Counted from the first letter of the stretch, positions 51,506 to 60,517 are shown. The stretch is 64,000 nt of DNA from Alphaproteobacteria bacterium (GCA_016125135.1 WGMJ01000016.1:1-64000), one strand, 5' to 3'. Translations and numbers: made by a program. The notes: generated by a model from the letters alone, not told the origin.

Positions 51506-52344
51506 GTGTTACGATAGAACTTCATGGCGGTCTGGGAAACCAGATGTTCCAATATGCGGCAGGTTATGCGCTGGCGAAACATCATGGTGTGGGGCTAACG
51601 CTTGATTTGCGCCGCTTTGGCGAATATAAGCTACGCAGTTATTTGCTCAATCGGTTTCCATTGGATACACACACAACGCTTGAGGGTGCTGAAGCGCCAG
51701 CCCTTGTTCATAAAATCAAGCGCCGCCTTGGTTTCTTGAATAAAGAAACGGGCGCTGTTTATAACGAGCCGCATTATCATTTTAACGATAACTTCTTTAC
51801 CCTTGCGCCGGACGTGGTTTTGAAGGGCTACTTCCAAAGTTGGAAATATTTCGAGACGGTGGCTGATGATGTCAGGCGGCAATTTACCAACGTGCCTGCC
51901 AAAGACCTTCCTGCAGACCGTGTGAAAGTATCGCTTCATGTGCGGCGCGGTGATTATGTAACGGATAAAAATGCACAAAAAGTTCACGGCGTTGACCTCG
52001 AGCGTTACTATAAGCAAGCCGTTGAAACAATGCAGATGCTGTATGGTATGGATATTACATTCGTGTTGTTTTCTGATGACCCTGCTTTTATCAAAGAGAA
52101 ATTTTCCCATTTGCAAAATATTATTGTCGCAGAAGGTGACCCTGAAGCGCCCGAGCAGGATATTGCCCTCATGTCAGCTTGTGACCATCACATATTGGCG
52201 AATAGCACTTTTAGCTGGTGGGGCGCATGGTTGAACCCGTCCAAGACAAAAACAGTTATTGCGCCGCGCCAGTGGTTTGCACGGGCAGCGCTCATCAAGG
52301 ATAATGCGTTGGACCTTTACCCTGCAGGGTGGATGCTGTTATGA
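51502..52344 (+). CDS. GT11 alpha-1,2-fucosyltransferase
   Basis: 280 residues with all GT11 signatures: IELHGGLGNQMFQYAAGYAL at the N-terminus, SLHVRRGDYV near residue 152 for the GDP-fucose site, and ILANSTFSWWGAWLN near residue 230. Family members add fucose alpha-1,2 to galactose or similar sugars to give H-type ends. The motif set includes the HxRRGDY form with the catalytic-region Arg. It is coupled by ATGA overlaps to the GT10 gene before and the GT2 gene after. Confidence 0.92.
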   Translation: MSVTIELHGGLGNQMFQYAAGYALAKHHGVGLTLDLRRFGEYKLRSYLLNRFPLDTHTTLEGAEAPALVHKIKRRLGFLNKETGAVYNEPHYHFNDNFFTLAPDVVLKGYFQSWKYFETVADDVRRQFTNVPAKDLPADRVKVSLHVRRGDYVTDKNAQKVHGVDLERYYKQAVETMQMLYGMDITFVLFSDDPAFIKEKFSHLQNIIVAEGDPEAPEQDIALMSACDHHILANSTFSWWGAWLNPSKTKTVIAPRQWFARAALIKDNALDLYPAGWMLL

Positions 52345-53339
52345 GCGTGGAAGAAAGCCCGCTTGTAAGCATTATCATGGGCGTTTACAATGCCGAGAAA
52401 TTTCTCGTTCCCGCTATCGAAAGCGTGCTTCAGCAAACCTATACCAATATCGAGCTGGTGATTGTTGATGATGGCTCGACAGACAGCACAACAAAAATTT
52501 TGAAGGATTTTGAAGCAAAAGATTTTCGTGTAAAAGTTGTGCTTCAGCAGAATGAAGGCTTAACGCGCGCGCTGAATACAGCGGCCTCGGTTGCCGAGGG
52601 GGTTTATCTGGCGCGGATGGATGCAGATGATATCTGCCACAAAGAAAGAATTGAAAAGCAGGCGGATTTCCTGCAGAAAAACATGGATATCGACCTGGTT
52701 GGCACGGCCCTGATGCTGATCGATGACGAAGGCAAGAAGAAACGCTTCTATACAAACCCGCTTTATGACGAGCAGATAAAGGCGCGGCTTGAAATGGCGC
52801 CAGCCTTTGCCCATCCCAGCATCATGATGCGGAAAATTCCCTTTATCGCGATTGGCGGTTATCGCCCCGCGTTCCGGTATGCGCAGGATTATGATTTATA
52901 TTTGCGCCTAATCAAGGAAACAAAATTTGCAAATTTACCCGAGCCGTTACTTTTTCACCGGGTTCATTCAGCGCGCGTGAGTGATGAAAGGCGGGCCGAG
53001 CAAGCGCTTTGCGGTGCGATGGCGCGCTATGATTACCGTGTGGGTGGCGGGGCTGTGCATGAGGATGAGGATTTATCGACATTTGATATCGGGCCTTTCA
53101 AATTCGGCACAGAAGAACAGCGGGAAACATGGTTTTACCATACGCTTTTCCTTTGTTTTCGTGCCAAGCGCAGTGATTTTTATGATGTGTGGCTTGAGTG
53201 CCCGTCACCTGCGTTACAAAAATTCTTTGCTGTGAAGGTATTTTTATTTTTGCTTGGCAAACAGCGCTATAAGGATATGAAAGAATATGCGCTAACACTT
53301 TATAGCGCGCACAAAACGTTACTTGCGTCGCCAGAGTGA
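52341..53339 (+). CDS. Family 2 glycosyltransferase
   Basis: A 332-residue inverting GT-A enzyme. VSIIMGVYNAEKFLVPAIES opens the fold, LVIVDDGSTDST is the nucleotide-binding loop, and YLARMDADDICHKERIE provides the metal-binding DAD motif. GYRPAFRYAQDYDLYLRL supplies the downstream QDYD residue group. The acceptor and donor are unknown. Last gene of the rightward operon; its end overlaps the convergent GT2 gene by 21 bases. Confidence 0.88.
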   Translation: MSVEESPLVSIIMGVYNAEKFLVPAIESVLQQTYTNIELVIVDDGSTDSTTKILKDFEAKDFRVKVVLQQNEGLTRALNTAASVAEGVYLARMDADDICHKERIEKQADFLQKNMDIDLVGTALMLIDDEGKKKRFYTNPLYDEQIKARLEMAPAFAHPSIMMRKIPFIAIGGYRPAFRYAQDYDLYLRLIKETKFANLPEPLLFHRVHSARVSDERRAEQALCGAMARYDYRVGGGAVHEDEDLSTFDIGPFKFGTEEQRETWFYHTLFLCFRAKRSDFYDVWLECPSPALQKFFAVKVFLFLLGKQRYKDMKEYALTLYSAHKTLLASPE

Positions 53340-54224
53340 GAGAGATGTGCCGTAATCGCCGTCACGGAATTTGTGGTAGATCCTTTTTATAAAACTCCAG
53401 AAGCGTTGCGGGCTGCGGAAGGCTCCAGAAACAACAAGGCCGAGTGCTTTGAAGATTTCACGGCGGCGGAAGGCTGCGCCTGCTAGCTCGAAATCAAGAC
53501 TTGCACGGAATTTTTGTGCCGTCCCCCGGCTGAAATTTGCCAGTAAAAGCCTGCGATTTTTGGCCCATATGCGCTCAACAGATTGCGCGACAGCTTCTGT
53601 TTGCGGGGTGCCAGACACATAAACATCGCAAAGCGGCTCCTGAATAATCCCGAAATCATGTTTGGTGGCGTAGCGGAGCAGCCAGTCCCAGTCCTCAAGA
53701 CGGGGCAGGTTTTCATCATAAAGGCCGATATTGCCGTCTTCAAAAAGCGTACGCTCGGCAACGAGTGTGGAGCCAGGGCTGACACTACAAACATCGATAA
53801 TAATCTCTTTCCAGTTTTTTCGCGGTTTTAAATAGCGCACAACATTACGCGCATTCGGGCGGATCATATTAAAGCTGGTGAAGGATGCTTTTATATTCTC
53901 GCTATGACGTCCTTCCATGAATTGCATCTGTTTTTCAAGTTTCAGTGGATGCCATGTGTCGTCGGAATCGAGCAGGGCCACAAAGGGCGATTGCGCGGTT
54001 TTAATGCCCGTATTGCGTGCAGCGGAAGCGCCTTTGTTTCGTTCGTGGCGTATATAGGTGATTGGCATATTGGCGGGGAAGCTTTTTGTAATGTCTTCAG
54101 TTGAAGCATCATCAACCACAATTACATCGTAATCGCGCCAGCTTTGTGCCTGAATGCTATTCAGCGCCCGCGCCAATACATCGGTACGGTTATAAACAGG
54201 GATAATGATACTGGCCTTTGCCAT
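53319..54224 (-). CDS. Family 2 glycosyltransferase (opposite strand)
   Basis: 301 residues counted from the ATG at 54224 (MAKASIIIPVYN); a longer frame extends another 65 codons but carries no fold features. GT-A motifs: IIIPVYNRTDVLARALNSI, VIVVDDASTEDI, FVALLDSDDTWHPLKLE (DxD) and LPRLEDWDWLLRYATK (EDW, typical of GT2). It closes the polysaccharide region from the other side and may add a sugar to the same glycan, but it is transcribed separately, with its promoter in the 52-base gap shared with the pseudouridine synthase. Confidence 0.88.
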   Translation of the reverse strand: MAKASIIIPVYNRTDVLARALNSIQAQSWRDYDVIVVDDASTEDITKSFPANMPITYIRHERNKGASAARNTGIKTAQSPFVALLDSDDTWHPLKLEKQMQFMEGRHSENIKASFTSFNMIRPNARNVVRYLKPRKNWKEIIIDVCSVSPGSTLVAERTLFEDGNIGLYDENLPRLEDWDWLLRYATKHDFGIIQEPLCDVYVSGTPQTEAVAQSVERIWAKNRRLLLANFSRGTAQKFRASLDFELAGAAFRRREIFKALGLVVSGAFRSPQRFWSFIKRIYHKFRDGDYGTSLSLWRRK

Positions 54225-54276
54225 GGGCCTATTTAACCATGGCGCGAAGTCTTTGTTAATGGTAAAACCTTGGGCT

Positions 54277-55203
54277 ATGCAGCTAATAACCACAACCGAA
54301 GATGATAAGGGCCAACGGCTCGAGCGCTTTTTGAAAAAGAAGCTGCCGAAAGTGCCATATGGCATGCTGCAAAAATGGCTCCGTACAGGACAGATCCGTG
54401 TAGACGGTAAACGCGCCAAGGCCGATTATACGCTGGAAGCCGCGCAGGAAATACGCTTACCGCCTTTTGCCGAGGCGACACAAAGGCAGGAAAAAACCTA
54501 TAACGAAAAAGACCATGCCTACATTAAAAAGCTGGTTATTTACGAAGATGAAGATGTGATTGCGCTCAACAAGCCCGGTGACATTGCTGTACAGGGCGGT
54601 ACGAACACAAAATGCCATATCGATTATTATTTGCCGTTACTGGCCACGAAAAAAGGTGTTGTGCCACGCTTGGTGCACAGGCTCGATAAAGAAACATCAG
54701 GCGTACTTATTTTGGCGCGATCAGCTGAGGCTGCCCGCAAGCTTGGCGATATTTTCAAGGGCCGCGAGGTGGAAAAAGAATATTGGGCACTCACTATGCC
54801 GACGCCGCCTGATATGGAGGGTGATATACGTGCAGCGGTCATCAAAGGCGAGGGGCGTGATACGGAGCGCATGGTTGTCAACGAAGAGTTTGGCAAGAAA
54901 GCGCGTACACTTTATGAAGTGGAGGAGCGCGCGGGTGATAAGGTCGCTTTTGTAAAATTCTTTCCTATTACAGGGCGCACGCACCAAATTCGTATCCATG
55001 CTGCGCATGCCGGATTCCCCTTATTGGGCGATGATAAATATGGCGGCGATATGGATGCGCTTTATGAGCATGATCTGACAAAGCGTGTGCATTTACATGC
55101 GGCGCGTATAACCTTCCCGCACCCGAAAAACGGCAAAAAAACAACGATAAAAGCACCGCTGGCCGATGATTTAAAGGTCTCATGGAAAGTTTTCGGTTTT
55201 TAG
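54277..55203 (+). CDS. RluA-family pseudouridine synthase
   Basis: About 308 residues. An N-terminal S4 RNA-binding domain (RLERFLKKKLPKVPYGMLQK ... IRVDGKRAKADY) is followed by the catalytic domain with VHRLDKETSGVLILARS, whose Asp is the nucleophile, and ITGRTHQIRIHAAHAGFPLLGD. The architecture fits RluC/RluD-type 23S rRNA enzymes; which one is unclear, so no symbol is given. The start at 54277 (MQLITTTEDD) is preferred to an in-frame ATG at 54259. The small membrane-anchored gene follows after 15 bases. Confidence 0.92.
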   Translation: MQLITTTEDDKGQRLERFLKKKLPKVPYGMLQKWLRTGQIRVDGKRAKADYTLEAAQEIRLPPFAEATQRQEKTYNEKDHAYIKKLVIYEDEDVIALNKPGDIAVQGGTNTKCHIDYYLPLLATKKGVVPRLVHRLDKETSGVLILARSAEAARKLGDIFKGREVEKEYWALTMPTPPDMEGDIRAAVIKGEGRDTERMVVNEEFGKKARTLYEVEERAGDKVAFVKFFPITGRTHQIRIHAAHAGFPLLGDDKYGGDMDALYEHDLTKRVHLHAARITFPHPKNGKKTTIKAPLADDLKVSWKVFGF

Positions 55204-55218
55204 GCTATAAAAAGAGCC

Positions 55219-56058
55219 ATGAAAACATTTATCAAATTCGTCTTTTTTACAGTTCTTTTTCTCGCGCTGATAGTTGTTGTGATGCTGAACGTGCTAGGCC
55301 GCCCCGGCGACGCGCAGCGTACAGGGCTTGAGCAAAGCGTTACCAAGCTTACGGGCTGGCATACGCATATTGGTTCGCTCAAGGATTTTGCATTGGCCCC
55401 TGGCATTATTATTGTTGCAGAAGAAATAGGTTCAGCCCCACGTATGGGTGTTCGTGACAGCGACCTTATGACGATCCAGCAAATTGATGTTCATATACCG
55501 TGGGGTGCTTATCTGGCGCAGCGCGGCGAGTTTCGCAAGCTTGATATAAGTGGTCTCAACGTGCCGGCGCGTTATGCAGGTGTTCCGCTCTCAGTGGATG
55601 AGGCTAGAAAAAAAGAAAATCTATATATTGTAAAAGGAAAAATAGGTGAACGCCCTGCTGAATTGCATGTTCCGCTTCTTCAAAAAGGCGCGGGCTTTGC
55701 CTTTGATGGTGATAAGGCTTCCGGCTTATCTGTATCAAACGGTGAAATGGTAGCAGACCTTTATTTCTACCCTGTCTCGCCACAGCTTGCTGTATGGGTT
55801 CTTTCATCATTCAAAGGCAATACAGATATTTTGCCGATCGGCAAGTTTAACGATGGGGCGCCGTGTAGTGTTCTTTTAAAAACAGCCGGCAAAGAAAAGA
55901 AGGATTATCTTTTAACCCGCGAGAGAGCCGCAGCGGGAGATTTATGGCCATGGCATCTTGATATCGCGGCGCAAGATAATGCCGCGGCGCGTGCTGAAGC
56001 ACGTACTTTGCTGGATGCATCGGGCCTCAAGCTCCCTTCAGGTTGTGTTCTTGAATGA
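55219..56058 (+). CDS. Membrane-anchored hypothetical protein, 279 aa
   Basis: An N-terminal transmembrane anchor (FIKFVFFTVLFLALIVVVML) is followed by a periplasmic domain with a repeated beta pattern (TGLEQSVTKLTGWHTHIGSL, MTIQQIDVHIPWGAYL, FRKLDISGLNVPARY). This resembles the short AsmA-like proteins that span the periplasm, but this is an impression rather than a motif match. It overlaps the ATP12 gene by 4 bases (ATGA), so the two are co-translated, in an apparent run with the pseudouridine synthase. Confidence 0.7.
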   Translation: MKTFIKFVFFTVLFLALIVVVMLNVLGRPGDAQRTGLEQSVTKLTGWHTHIGSLKDFALAPGIIIVAEEIGSAPRMGVRDSDLMTIQQIDVHIPWGAYLAQRGEFRKLDISGLNVPARYAGVPLSVDEARKKENLYIVKGKIGERPAELHVPLLQKGAGFAFDGDKASGLSVSNGEMVADLYFYPVSPQLAVWVLSSFKGNTDILPIGKFNDGAPCSVLLKTAGKEKKDYLLTRERAAAGDLWPWHLDIAAQDNAAARAEARTLLDASGLKLPSGCVLE

Positions 56059-56765
56059 AACGCTTTTACAAGCTTGTAACAATTTCTGAAGAGGCGGATG
56101 GTTTTTCCATTGTGCTGGATGGCAAACCGGTAAAAACCTCTCTACGGAATAAACTGTCAGCACCGAATAAAGCACTGGCTTTGGCCGTTATGCAGGAATG
56201 GGCTGCACAGGAAGATACAATAAAGCCCGAGACAATGGGGCTAACACAAATTTTAACGACGGCAATTGATAATGTGTCGGCAGAGATAGGTAGCTATCAA
56301 CGCGCTGTTTTACGTTATATCGATACTGATTTTCTTTGTTATCAGGCGGCAGAGCCTGTGGCGCTGGTAGAACGCCAGCAAAAAATATGGGGTGGCTGGC
56401 GGAGTGTGATGGCGGAACTTGTAGGCGCGCAGCTGGAAACGACTGATACATTAAAGGCACTGGAGCAAGATGGGGCCTACCATAAATGGCTCACCGACTA
56501 TGTAACCGCGCTTGAGGTGATGCGGCTTACCGTGCTGCAACTTGTCGTGTCACTTTCGGGGTCTGCCATTCTCGGGGTTTTGCTGCTTGAACAGAAAATA
56601 ACGGCTGATGAAATTTATGGTGCCCTTATGGTTGAAGATAATTTCAAGGCCGAAATCTATGACGAGGAAAAATATGGCGCAGCGCCTTTTCAGGAAAAGG
56701 CACGTGCATCTCTCAGAGGTGACCTTGAAGCGAGTGAAAGGTTTTTATTTTTACTGGAGGAATAA
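56055..56765 (+). CDS. ATP12-family F1-ATPase assembly chaperone
   Basis: 236 residues. Family marks: MKRFYKLVTISEEADGFSIV, LDGKPVKTSLRNKLSAPNKA, AVMQEWAAQEDTIKPETM, LTQILTTAIDNV and YIDTDFLCYQAAEP. ATP12 proteins in mitochondria and alphaproteobacteria bind the F1 alpha subunit during ATP-synthase assembly. Presence is a useful alphaproteobacterial marker. It is followed one base later (overlap) by the DUF486 gene. Confidence 0.92.
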   Translation: MKRFYKLVTISEEADGFSIVLDGKPVKTSLRNKLSAPNKALALAVMQEWAAQEDTIKPETMGLTQILTTAIDNVSAEIGSYQRAVLRYIDTDFLCYQAAEPVALVERQQKIWGGWRSVMAELVGAQLETTDTLKALEQDGAYHKWLTDYVTALEVMRLTVLQLVVSLSGSAILGVLLLEQKITADEIYGALMVEDNFKAEIYDEEKYGAAPFQEKARASLRGDLEASERFLFLLEE

Positions 56766-57106
56766 TGGCTTACCTGTTTCCAATTATACTGCTTGCGCTT
56801 TCAAATGTTTTTATGACGTTCGCATGGTACTGGCATTTGAAATTCCAGAATTTGCCAATGTGGATTTTTATTCTGATTTCGTGGGGCATCGCCTTTTTTG
56901 AATATTGCCTTGCCGTACCAGCGAACAGGCTTGGTGTTCAGGTCTTTTCGGTTTCCGAATTAAAAACATTGCAGGAAGTTATCACGTTAACTGTTTTTGT
57001 GGGATTTGCCGTTTTCTATCTGGGTGACCGCATGACTTTACAGCATATTCTTGGGTTTGCCGTTATTGCGATGGGCGCGGCCCTTATATTTACAGCGCCT
57101 AAATAG
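56765..57106 (+). CDS. DUF486 / DMT-like small membrane protein
   Basis: 113 residues with four helices. MAYLFPIILLALSNVFMTFA, AWYWHLKFQNLP, SWGIAFFEYCLAVPANRLG and LKTLQEVITLTVFVGFAVFYL are the DUF486 signatures; the family lies close to small multidrug resistance proteins. GGAGG directly precedes the start. Transport function is assumed for the family, not shown. It ends about 67 bases before a separate small gene. Confidence 0.85.
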   Translation: MAYLFPIILLALSNVFMTFAWYWHLKFQNLPMWIFILISWGIAFFEYCLAVPANRLGVQVFSVSELKTLQEVITLTVFVGFAVFYLGDRMTLQHILGFAVIAMGAALIFTAPK

Positions 57107-57173
57107 CATTTGCTGCGCTGCAAATAGCATCATTTTGCCTAAAGCCTATGATGGCCTTTCAGGGAGGAAAACA

Positions 57174-57437
57174 ATGGCTGAAACAGCAGTTAATCACGCA
57201 GATAAAACATTAGAAATAGGCGCGGCGGCAGGGATTCTGTCAGCAGTGGCGCTGCGGCAGGGCTTTAATCTTGACCTTGATGATTCTGCGCTGATTGGTG
57301 CTTTTGCCGCTGCCGCAGGCTGGGGCGTTGGGCGCTCGATCGGCAAATTCATGGAGAGTAACTTTTTAGGCATGGCCGTCAGTGGGGCTCTTGCTGCAAT
57401 TCCTGCCGGTATGGTTATTTACCATGGCGTGCTATAA
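57174..57437 (+). CDS. Small glycine-zipper membrane protein
   Basis: 87 residues starting MAETAVNHADKTLEIG after a very strong AGGGAGGAAAAC Shine-Dalgarno. Two Gly/Ala-rich hydrophobic segments (AAAGILSAVALRQG and LIGAFAAAAGWGVGRSIGK) and a third near the C-terminus (GMAVSGALAAIPAGMVIY) give a glycine-zipper character. It ends 4 bases from the mutL stop (convergent). It is not similar by eye to the glycine-zipper genes near 14 kb. Function unknown. Confidence 0.65.
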   Translation: MAETAVNHADKTLEIGAAAGILSAVALRQGFNLDLDDSALIGAFAAAAGWGVGRSIGKFMESNFLGMAVSGALAAIPAGMVIYHGVL

Positions 57438-57441
57438 GCGG

Positions 57442-59187
57442 CTATCTTCGCGAGAAAAGCTTCTCGATATCATCGAGGCTGAGTGTAATGTAAGTCGGGC
57501 GGCCATGGTTGCACTGGCCCGAGAGCGGCGTTTTTTCCATTTCGCGCAATAGCGCATTCATTTCATCAACATTCATGCGGCGGCCCGAGCGCACAGATCC
57601 GTAACAGGCGATGGTTGCTAGCACATGGTTTATTTTCTCTTGCAGGTTTTGCAAAGCGCCATGCTCAAGAAATTCATCCGCAAGGTCTTCGATCAGCTTT
57701 TTAATGTCAATACGGCCAGCGAGCAGTGTCGGCACGGCTTGCACGGCAATGGCATTCTGGCCAAAGGGTTCGATAACAAGGCCCATGCTTCTGAGTGTTT
57801 CTGCCTGTGACAGGAGGAGTGCTGATTTGGCATCATCAAGCGTAATAATTTCAGGCACGAGCAAGCCTTGTGACGGGATATGCCCACTTTCAAAATTGGC
57901 TTTCAGTCTTTCATAGACGAGGCGCTCATGCGCGGCATGCTGGTCAACAAGCACAATGCCTGTTGGCGTTTGCGCAAGAATATAATTCTCGTGGAATTGC
58001 GCCCGCGCTGCGCCAAGGGGGGAATCCTGTATATTCTCTGGCTCTGCATGCGGCATATCAACGCGGGACGAAGCGCTGTTTTCAAGCGGCATATAAAAAT
58101 TGCTGACATTTTCTGCCGCGCCTTTGTGGGCTGTAGGTGTATAGGCAGGCTTGCTCCAGAGTTGAGCGGGCACTGAAGAGGCTGTGCGCTGGCCATGTGT
58201 ATGGAGTGCATTTTTGATTGTACCCACAATAAGCCCGCGTATGGTGGCTGCATCACGGAAGCGCACTTCGGCTTTCGCGGGGTGAACGTTGACATCGACC
58301 TCTTGCGGGTTCACATCAAGAAACAAGACGACAACAGGGTGGCGGTTTCGCTCCATGACATCGGCATAGGCGGCACGCACGGCGCCAAGAAGCTGTTTGT
58401 CTTTTACGGCACGGCCATTCACAAAAATATACTGGTTTAACGCTGTGCCGCGGTCATGTGTGGGCAGGCCGGCAAAGCCGCGCAAGGTTGCGTCTGGCTT
58501 TTCATTGTGCACGGGGAAGCTATTTGCAATGAAATCCTTATCAATTAAATCATTCAGGCGTAGGGATTGTTGTTCAAAGAAATCGCCTTGTGCGGCTTTT
58601 ATATTCAGGCTGGTATGGCCGTTATGCGTGAGGCGAAATGAGATAAACGGATACGCCATCGCCATGCGTGTGACAATATCGCGAATGGCTTGATATTCGG
58701 CATTATCCGTTTTCATGAATTTCAGGCGTGCAGGGGTCGCATAGAAAATATCGGCCACTTCCACAATTGTGCCCTCGGGCGCGGCGGCAGGAGTTGCCTC
58801 ATGTTTTTTACCGCCCTCGACTTTTATTTCCCACGCTTCATCACTGCCACGTTGGCGGCTTTTAATTGATAAGCGACTAACGGCACCAATAGAAGGCAGT
58901 GCTTCGCCACGGAAGCCTAAATGTTTTATATTGAGTAGGTCATCATCGGGGAGTTTTGAGGTTGCGTGGCGGTCAACGGCGGCGCGTAATGTATCGCGGT
59001 CCATACCCGCGCCGTTATCCTGTATGCGTATCAGGCTTTTGCCGCCATCGCGGATATCGATATCAATGCTTGTTGCTTGTGCATCTATTGCGTTTTCGAT
59101 GAGTTCTTTTAAGGCAGCTGATGGACGTTCTACAACTTCGCCAGCGGCGATCTGGTTGATCAGTGTTTCCGGCAGATACCGGATCAT
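57442..59187 (-). CDS. mutL: DNA mismatch repair protein MutL
   Basis: 581 residues. The N-terminal GHKL ATPase has EVVERPSAALKELIENAIDA, DNGAGMDRDTL, HATSKL and LGFRGEALPSIGAVSRL. The C-terminal domain holds the endonuclease motif DQHAAHERLVYE (the DQHA-x2-E-x4-E form) and the metal-binding SGQCNHGRPTYI. Together these indicate an MutL of the nicking type, found in organisms without MutH. The gap around residue 330-400 is a flexible linker. It starts inside the end of the pentapeptide gene by 4 bases. Confidence 0.96.
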   Translation of the reverse strand: MIRYLPETLINQIAAGEVVERPSAALKELIENAIDAQATSIDIDIRDGGKSLIRIQDNGAGMDRDTLRAAVDRHATSKLPDDDLLNIKHLGFRGEALPSIGAVSRLSIKSRQRGSDEAWEIKVEGGKKHEATPAAAPEGTIVEVADIFYATPARLKFMKTDNAEYQAIRDIVTRMAMAYPFISFRLTHNGHTSLNIKAAQGDFFEQQSLRLNDLIDKDFIANSFPVHNEKPDATLRGFAGLPTHDRGTALNQYIFVNGRAVKDKQLLGAVRAAYADVMERNRHPVVVLFLDVNPQEVDVNVHPAKAEVRFRDAATIRGLIVGTIKNALHTHGQRTASSVPAQLWSKPAYTPTAHKGAAENVSNFYMPLENSASSRVDMPHAEPENIQDSPLGAARAQFHENYILAQTPTGIVLVDQHAAHERLVYERLKANFESGHIPSQGLLVPEIITLDDAKSALLLSQAETLRSMGLVIEPFGQNAIAVQAVPTLLAGRIDIKKLIEDLADEFLEHGALQNLQEKINHVLATIACYGSVRSGRRMNVDEMNALLREMEKTPLSGQCNHGRPTYITLSLDDIEKLFSRR

Positions 59188-60458
59188 GATTTGATTGCGG
59201 CTTCTATATTTGTGCCTTCAAGAATAACGCCTTCGAGGCTTGTTTCCCGTAAATCAGCACCATTCAGGTTGGCGCCCGTTAAATCAGCGCCGGTCAGAAT
59301 AGAGTTTGCTAAATTCGCGCCGCTCAAATTGGCAAAACGGAGGATAGCGCCCGAGAAATTGGTTTTCTGCATACGCTTATCGGTGTCCTTGCCAAGCTGT
59401 AGCGCGGCCAGATTTGCGCCTGTCAGGTCAACGCGTGACATTTGGGCATTGGTAAAGTTTGATCCACGTAGATCAGATTTTTTCAGTTTACAGTCGCGGA
59501 AGTTCGCATTTGTAAAGTTAGAGCTTTGCATTTGCGCTTCGTTCAAGTTCATGCCGATGAACACGGCATCAACGGCTTTTACGGCGATCATCGGGTAGCG
59601 TGCAAGGTCTTTGACTTCGCGCAGATCATAGGCGCTCAGATCCATCTGCGCGCCTTCTTTTCCGAAGGTGCGGACCCACATGGCGTGATCCTTGAGGATG
59701 TCAGCAATTGTCTTGCCGGTGTCGGCCAGTTTTTTGCCGAGCGCTTCGTCTGTAATGGCGGCGTCCTTGTTCAGCCCTGCTGTTTCGGCATGGTTGAGGA
59801 TGGTGCCCTTCATGATTGTCGATTTCAGGTTTGCCTGACGCAGGTCTGACCCCGAGAAATCGGCTTCCGAGAGATTTGCCCCCTGGAAGTTGACTTGCCG
59901 CAGATCAGCGTCCTTAATGACAACGCCGCTAAGGTCGGCTTCGGAGAAGTCAGCAGCTGTTGCACGTGCGCCCGAGAGATTTGTTGCGACCATGCGTGCA
60001 CCCGCAAAAACAGTGCGGGTTACGCCGCCCTGATCTGCTTCCATAGATTCGATTGGCTTGCCGCGTTTCTTCTCGAGCATATGGCCTTCGCGTAAGTCTG
60101 CAGAGCCAAGGTCGGCCCCGAAAAGATTTGCGCCGGCGACGAATGCGCCACGGAAATCGGCACGGCCAAAATTGGCACGTTCCAGATTCGCATTCTGAAG
60201 GTCACACGCAAAAAAGACAGAGCCTACAAATTTTCCACCAGCGAGATTTGCGTTTGCAAAAATAGAGCCAGTAAAATCAGCGCCGGATAAATCACAGCCT
60301 TTAAAGTCGAGTCTGGAGAGATTTTTGAATTTGAGCACGGCGCGTGCGCCGCCCATTTTGCCCTGAACAAAATTTGTGTGCTTTTTGATGATTTCGTCGA
60401 GTTGGCCTTGCGAGATTCTCTCATAGCCCTCGGCGTTTGATTTTTTATTGTTGCTCAT
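59184..60458 (-). CDS. Pentapeptide-repeat protein with internal spacer
   Basis: 424 residues. Pentapeptide repeats A(D/N)Lxx fill residues about 40-225 (LDFKGCDLSGADFTGS, ANLEAN-like steps) and 300-420 (ANLAALQLGKD, SGANLANSILTGADLTG). They form right-handed beta-helix blocks. Between them lies a non-repeat helical spacer containing HAMWVRTFGKEGAQMDLS. The N-terminus, KHTNFVQGKMGGARAVLKF, is a second copy of the same H-x2-(W/F)-...-G-x-x-G-A motif. Pentapeptide proteins may mimic DNA (gyrase protection), scaffold membrane complexes or be structural; no assignment is made. It overlaps mutL by 4 bases. Confidence 0.9.
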   Translation of the reverse strand: MSNNKKSNAEGYERISQGQLDEIIKKHTNFVQGKMGGARAVLKFKNLSRLDFKGCDLSGADFTGSIFANANLAGGKFVGSVFFACDLQNANLERANFGRADFRGAFVAGANLFGADLGSADLREGHMLEKKRGKPIESMEADQGGVTRTVFAGARMVATNLSGARATAADFSEADLSGVVIKDADLRQVNFQGANLSEADFSGSDLRQANLKSTIMKGTILNHAETAGLNKDAAITDEALGKKLADTGKTIADILKDHAMWVRTFGKEGAQMDLSAYDLREVKDLARYPMIAVKAVDAVFIGMNLNEAQMQSSNFTNANFRDCKLKKSDLRGSNFTNAQMSRVDLTGANLAALQLGKDTDKRMQKTNFSGAILRFANLSGANLANSILTGADLTGANLNGADLRETSLEGVILEGTNIEAAIKS

Positions 60459-60472
60459 ATGGGTATCAGATT

Positions 60473-60495
60473 GGCAAAACTTCGTGAATTTTGCC
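60473..60495. promoter_or_regulatory. Hairpin between pgi and the pentapeptide gene
   Basis: GGCAAAA (60473-60479) and TTTTGCC (60489-60495) make a 7-bp stem in the 59-base gap. There is no T-run after it on either strand, so it is not a typical terminator; an operator or RNA stem within the operon is possible. Confidence 0.3.
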
Positions 60496-60517
60496 TAAAA
60501 AATTAGAGGGTTACAGG

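Noticed and set aside
54225-54419. 65-codon extension of the minus-strand GT2 enzyme
   Set aside because: It would run through the divergent pseudouridine synthase start, and GT2 proteins normally begin at the IIIPVYN strand.
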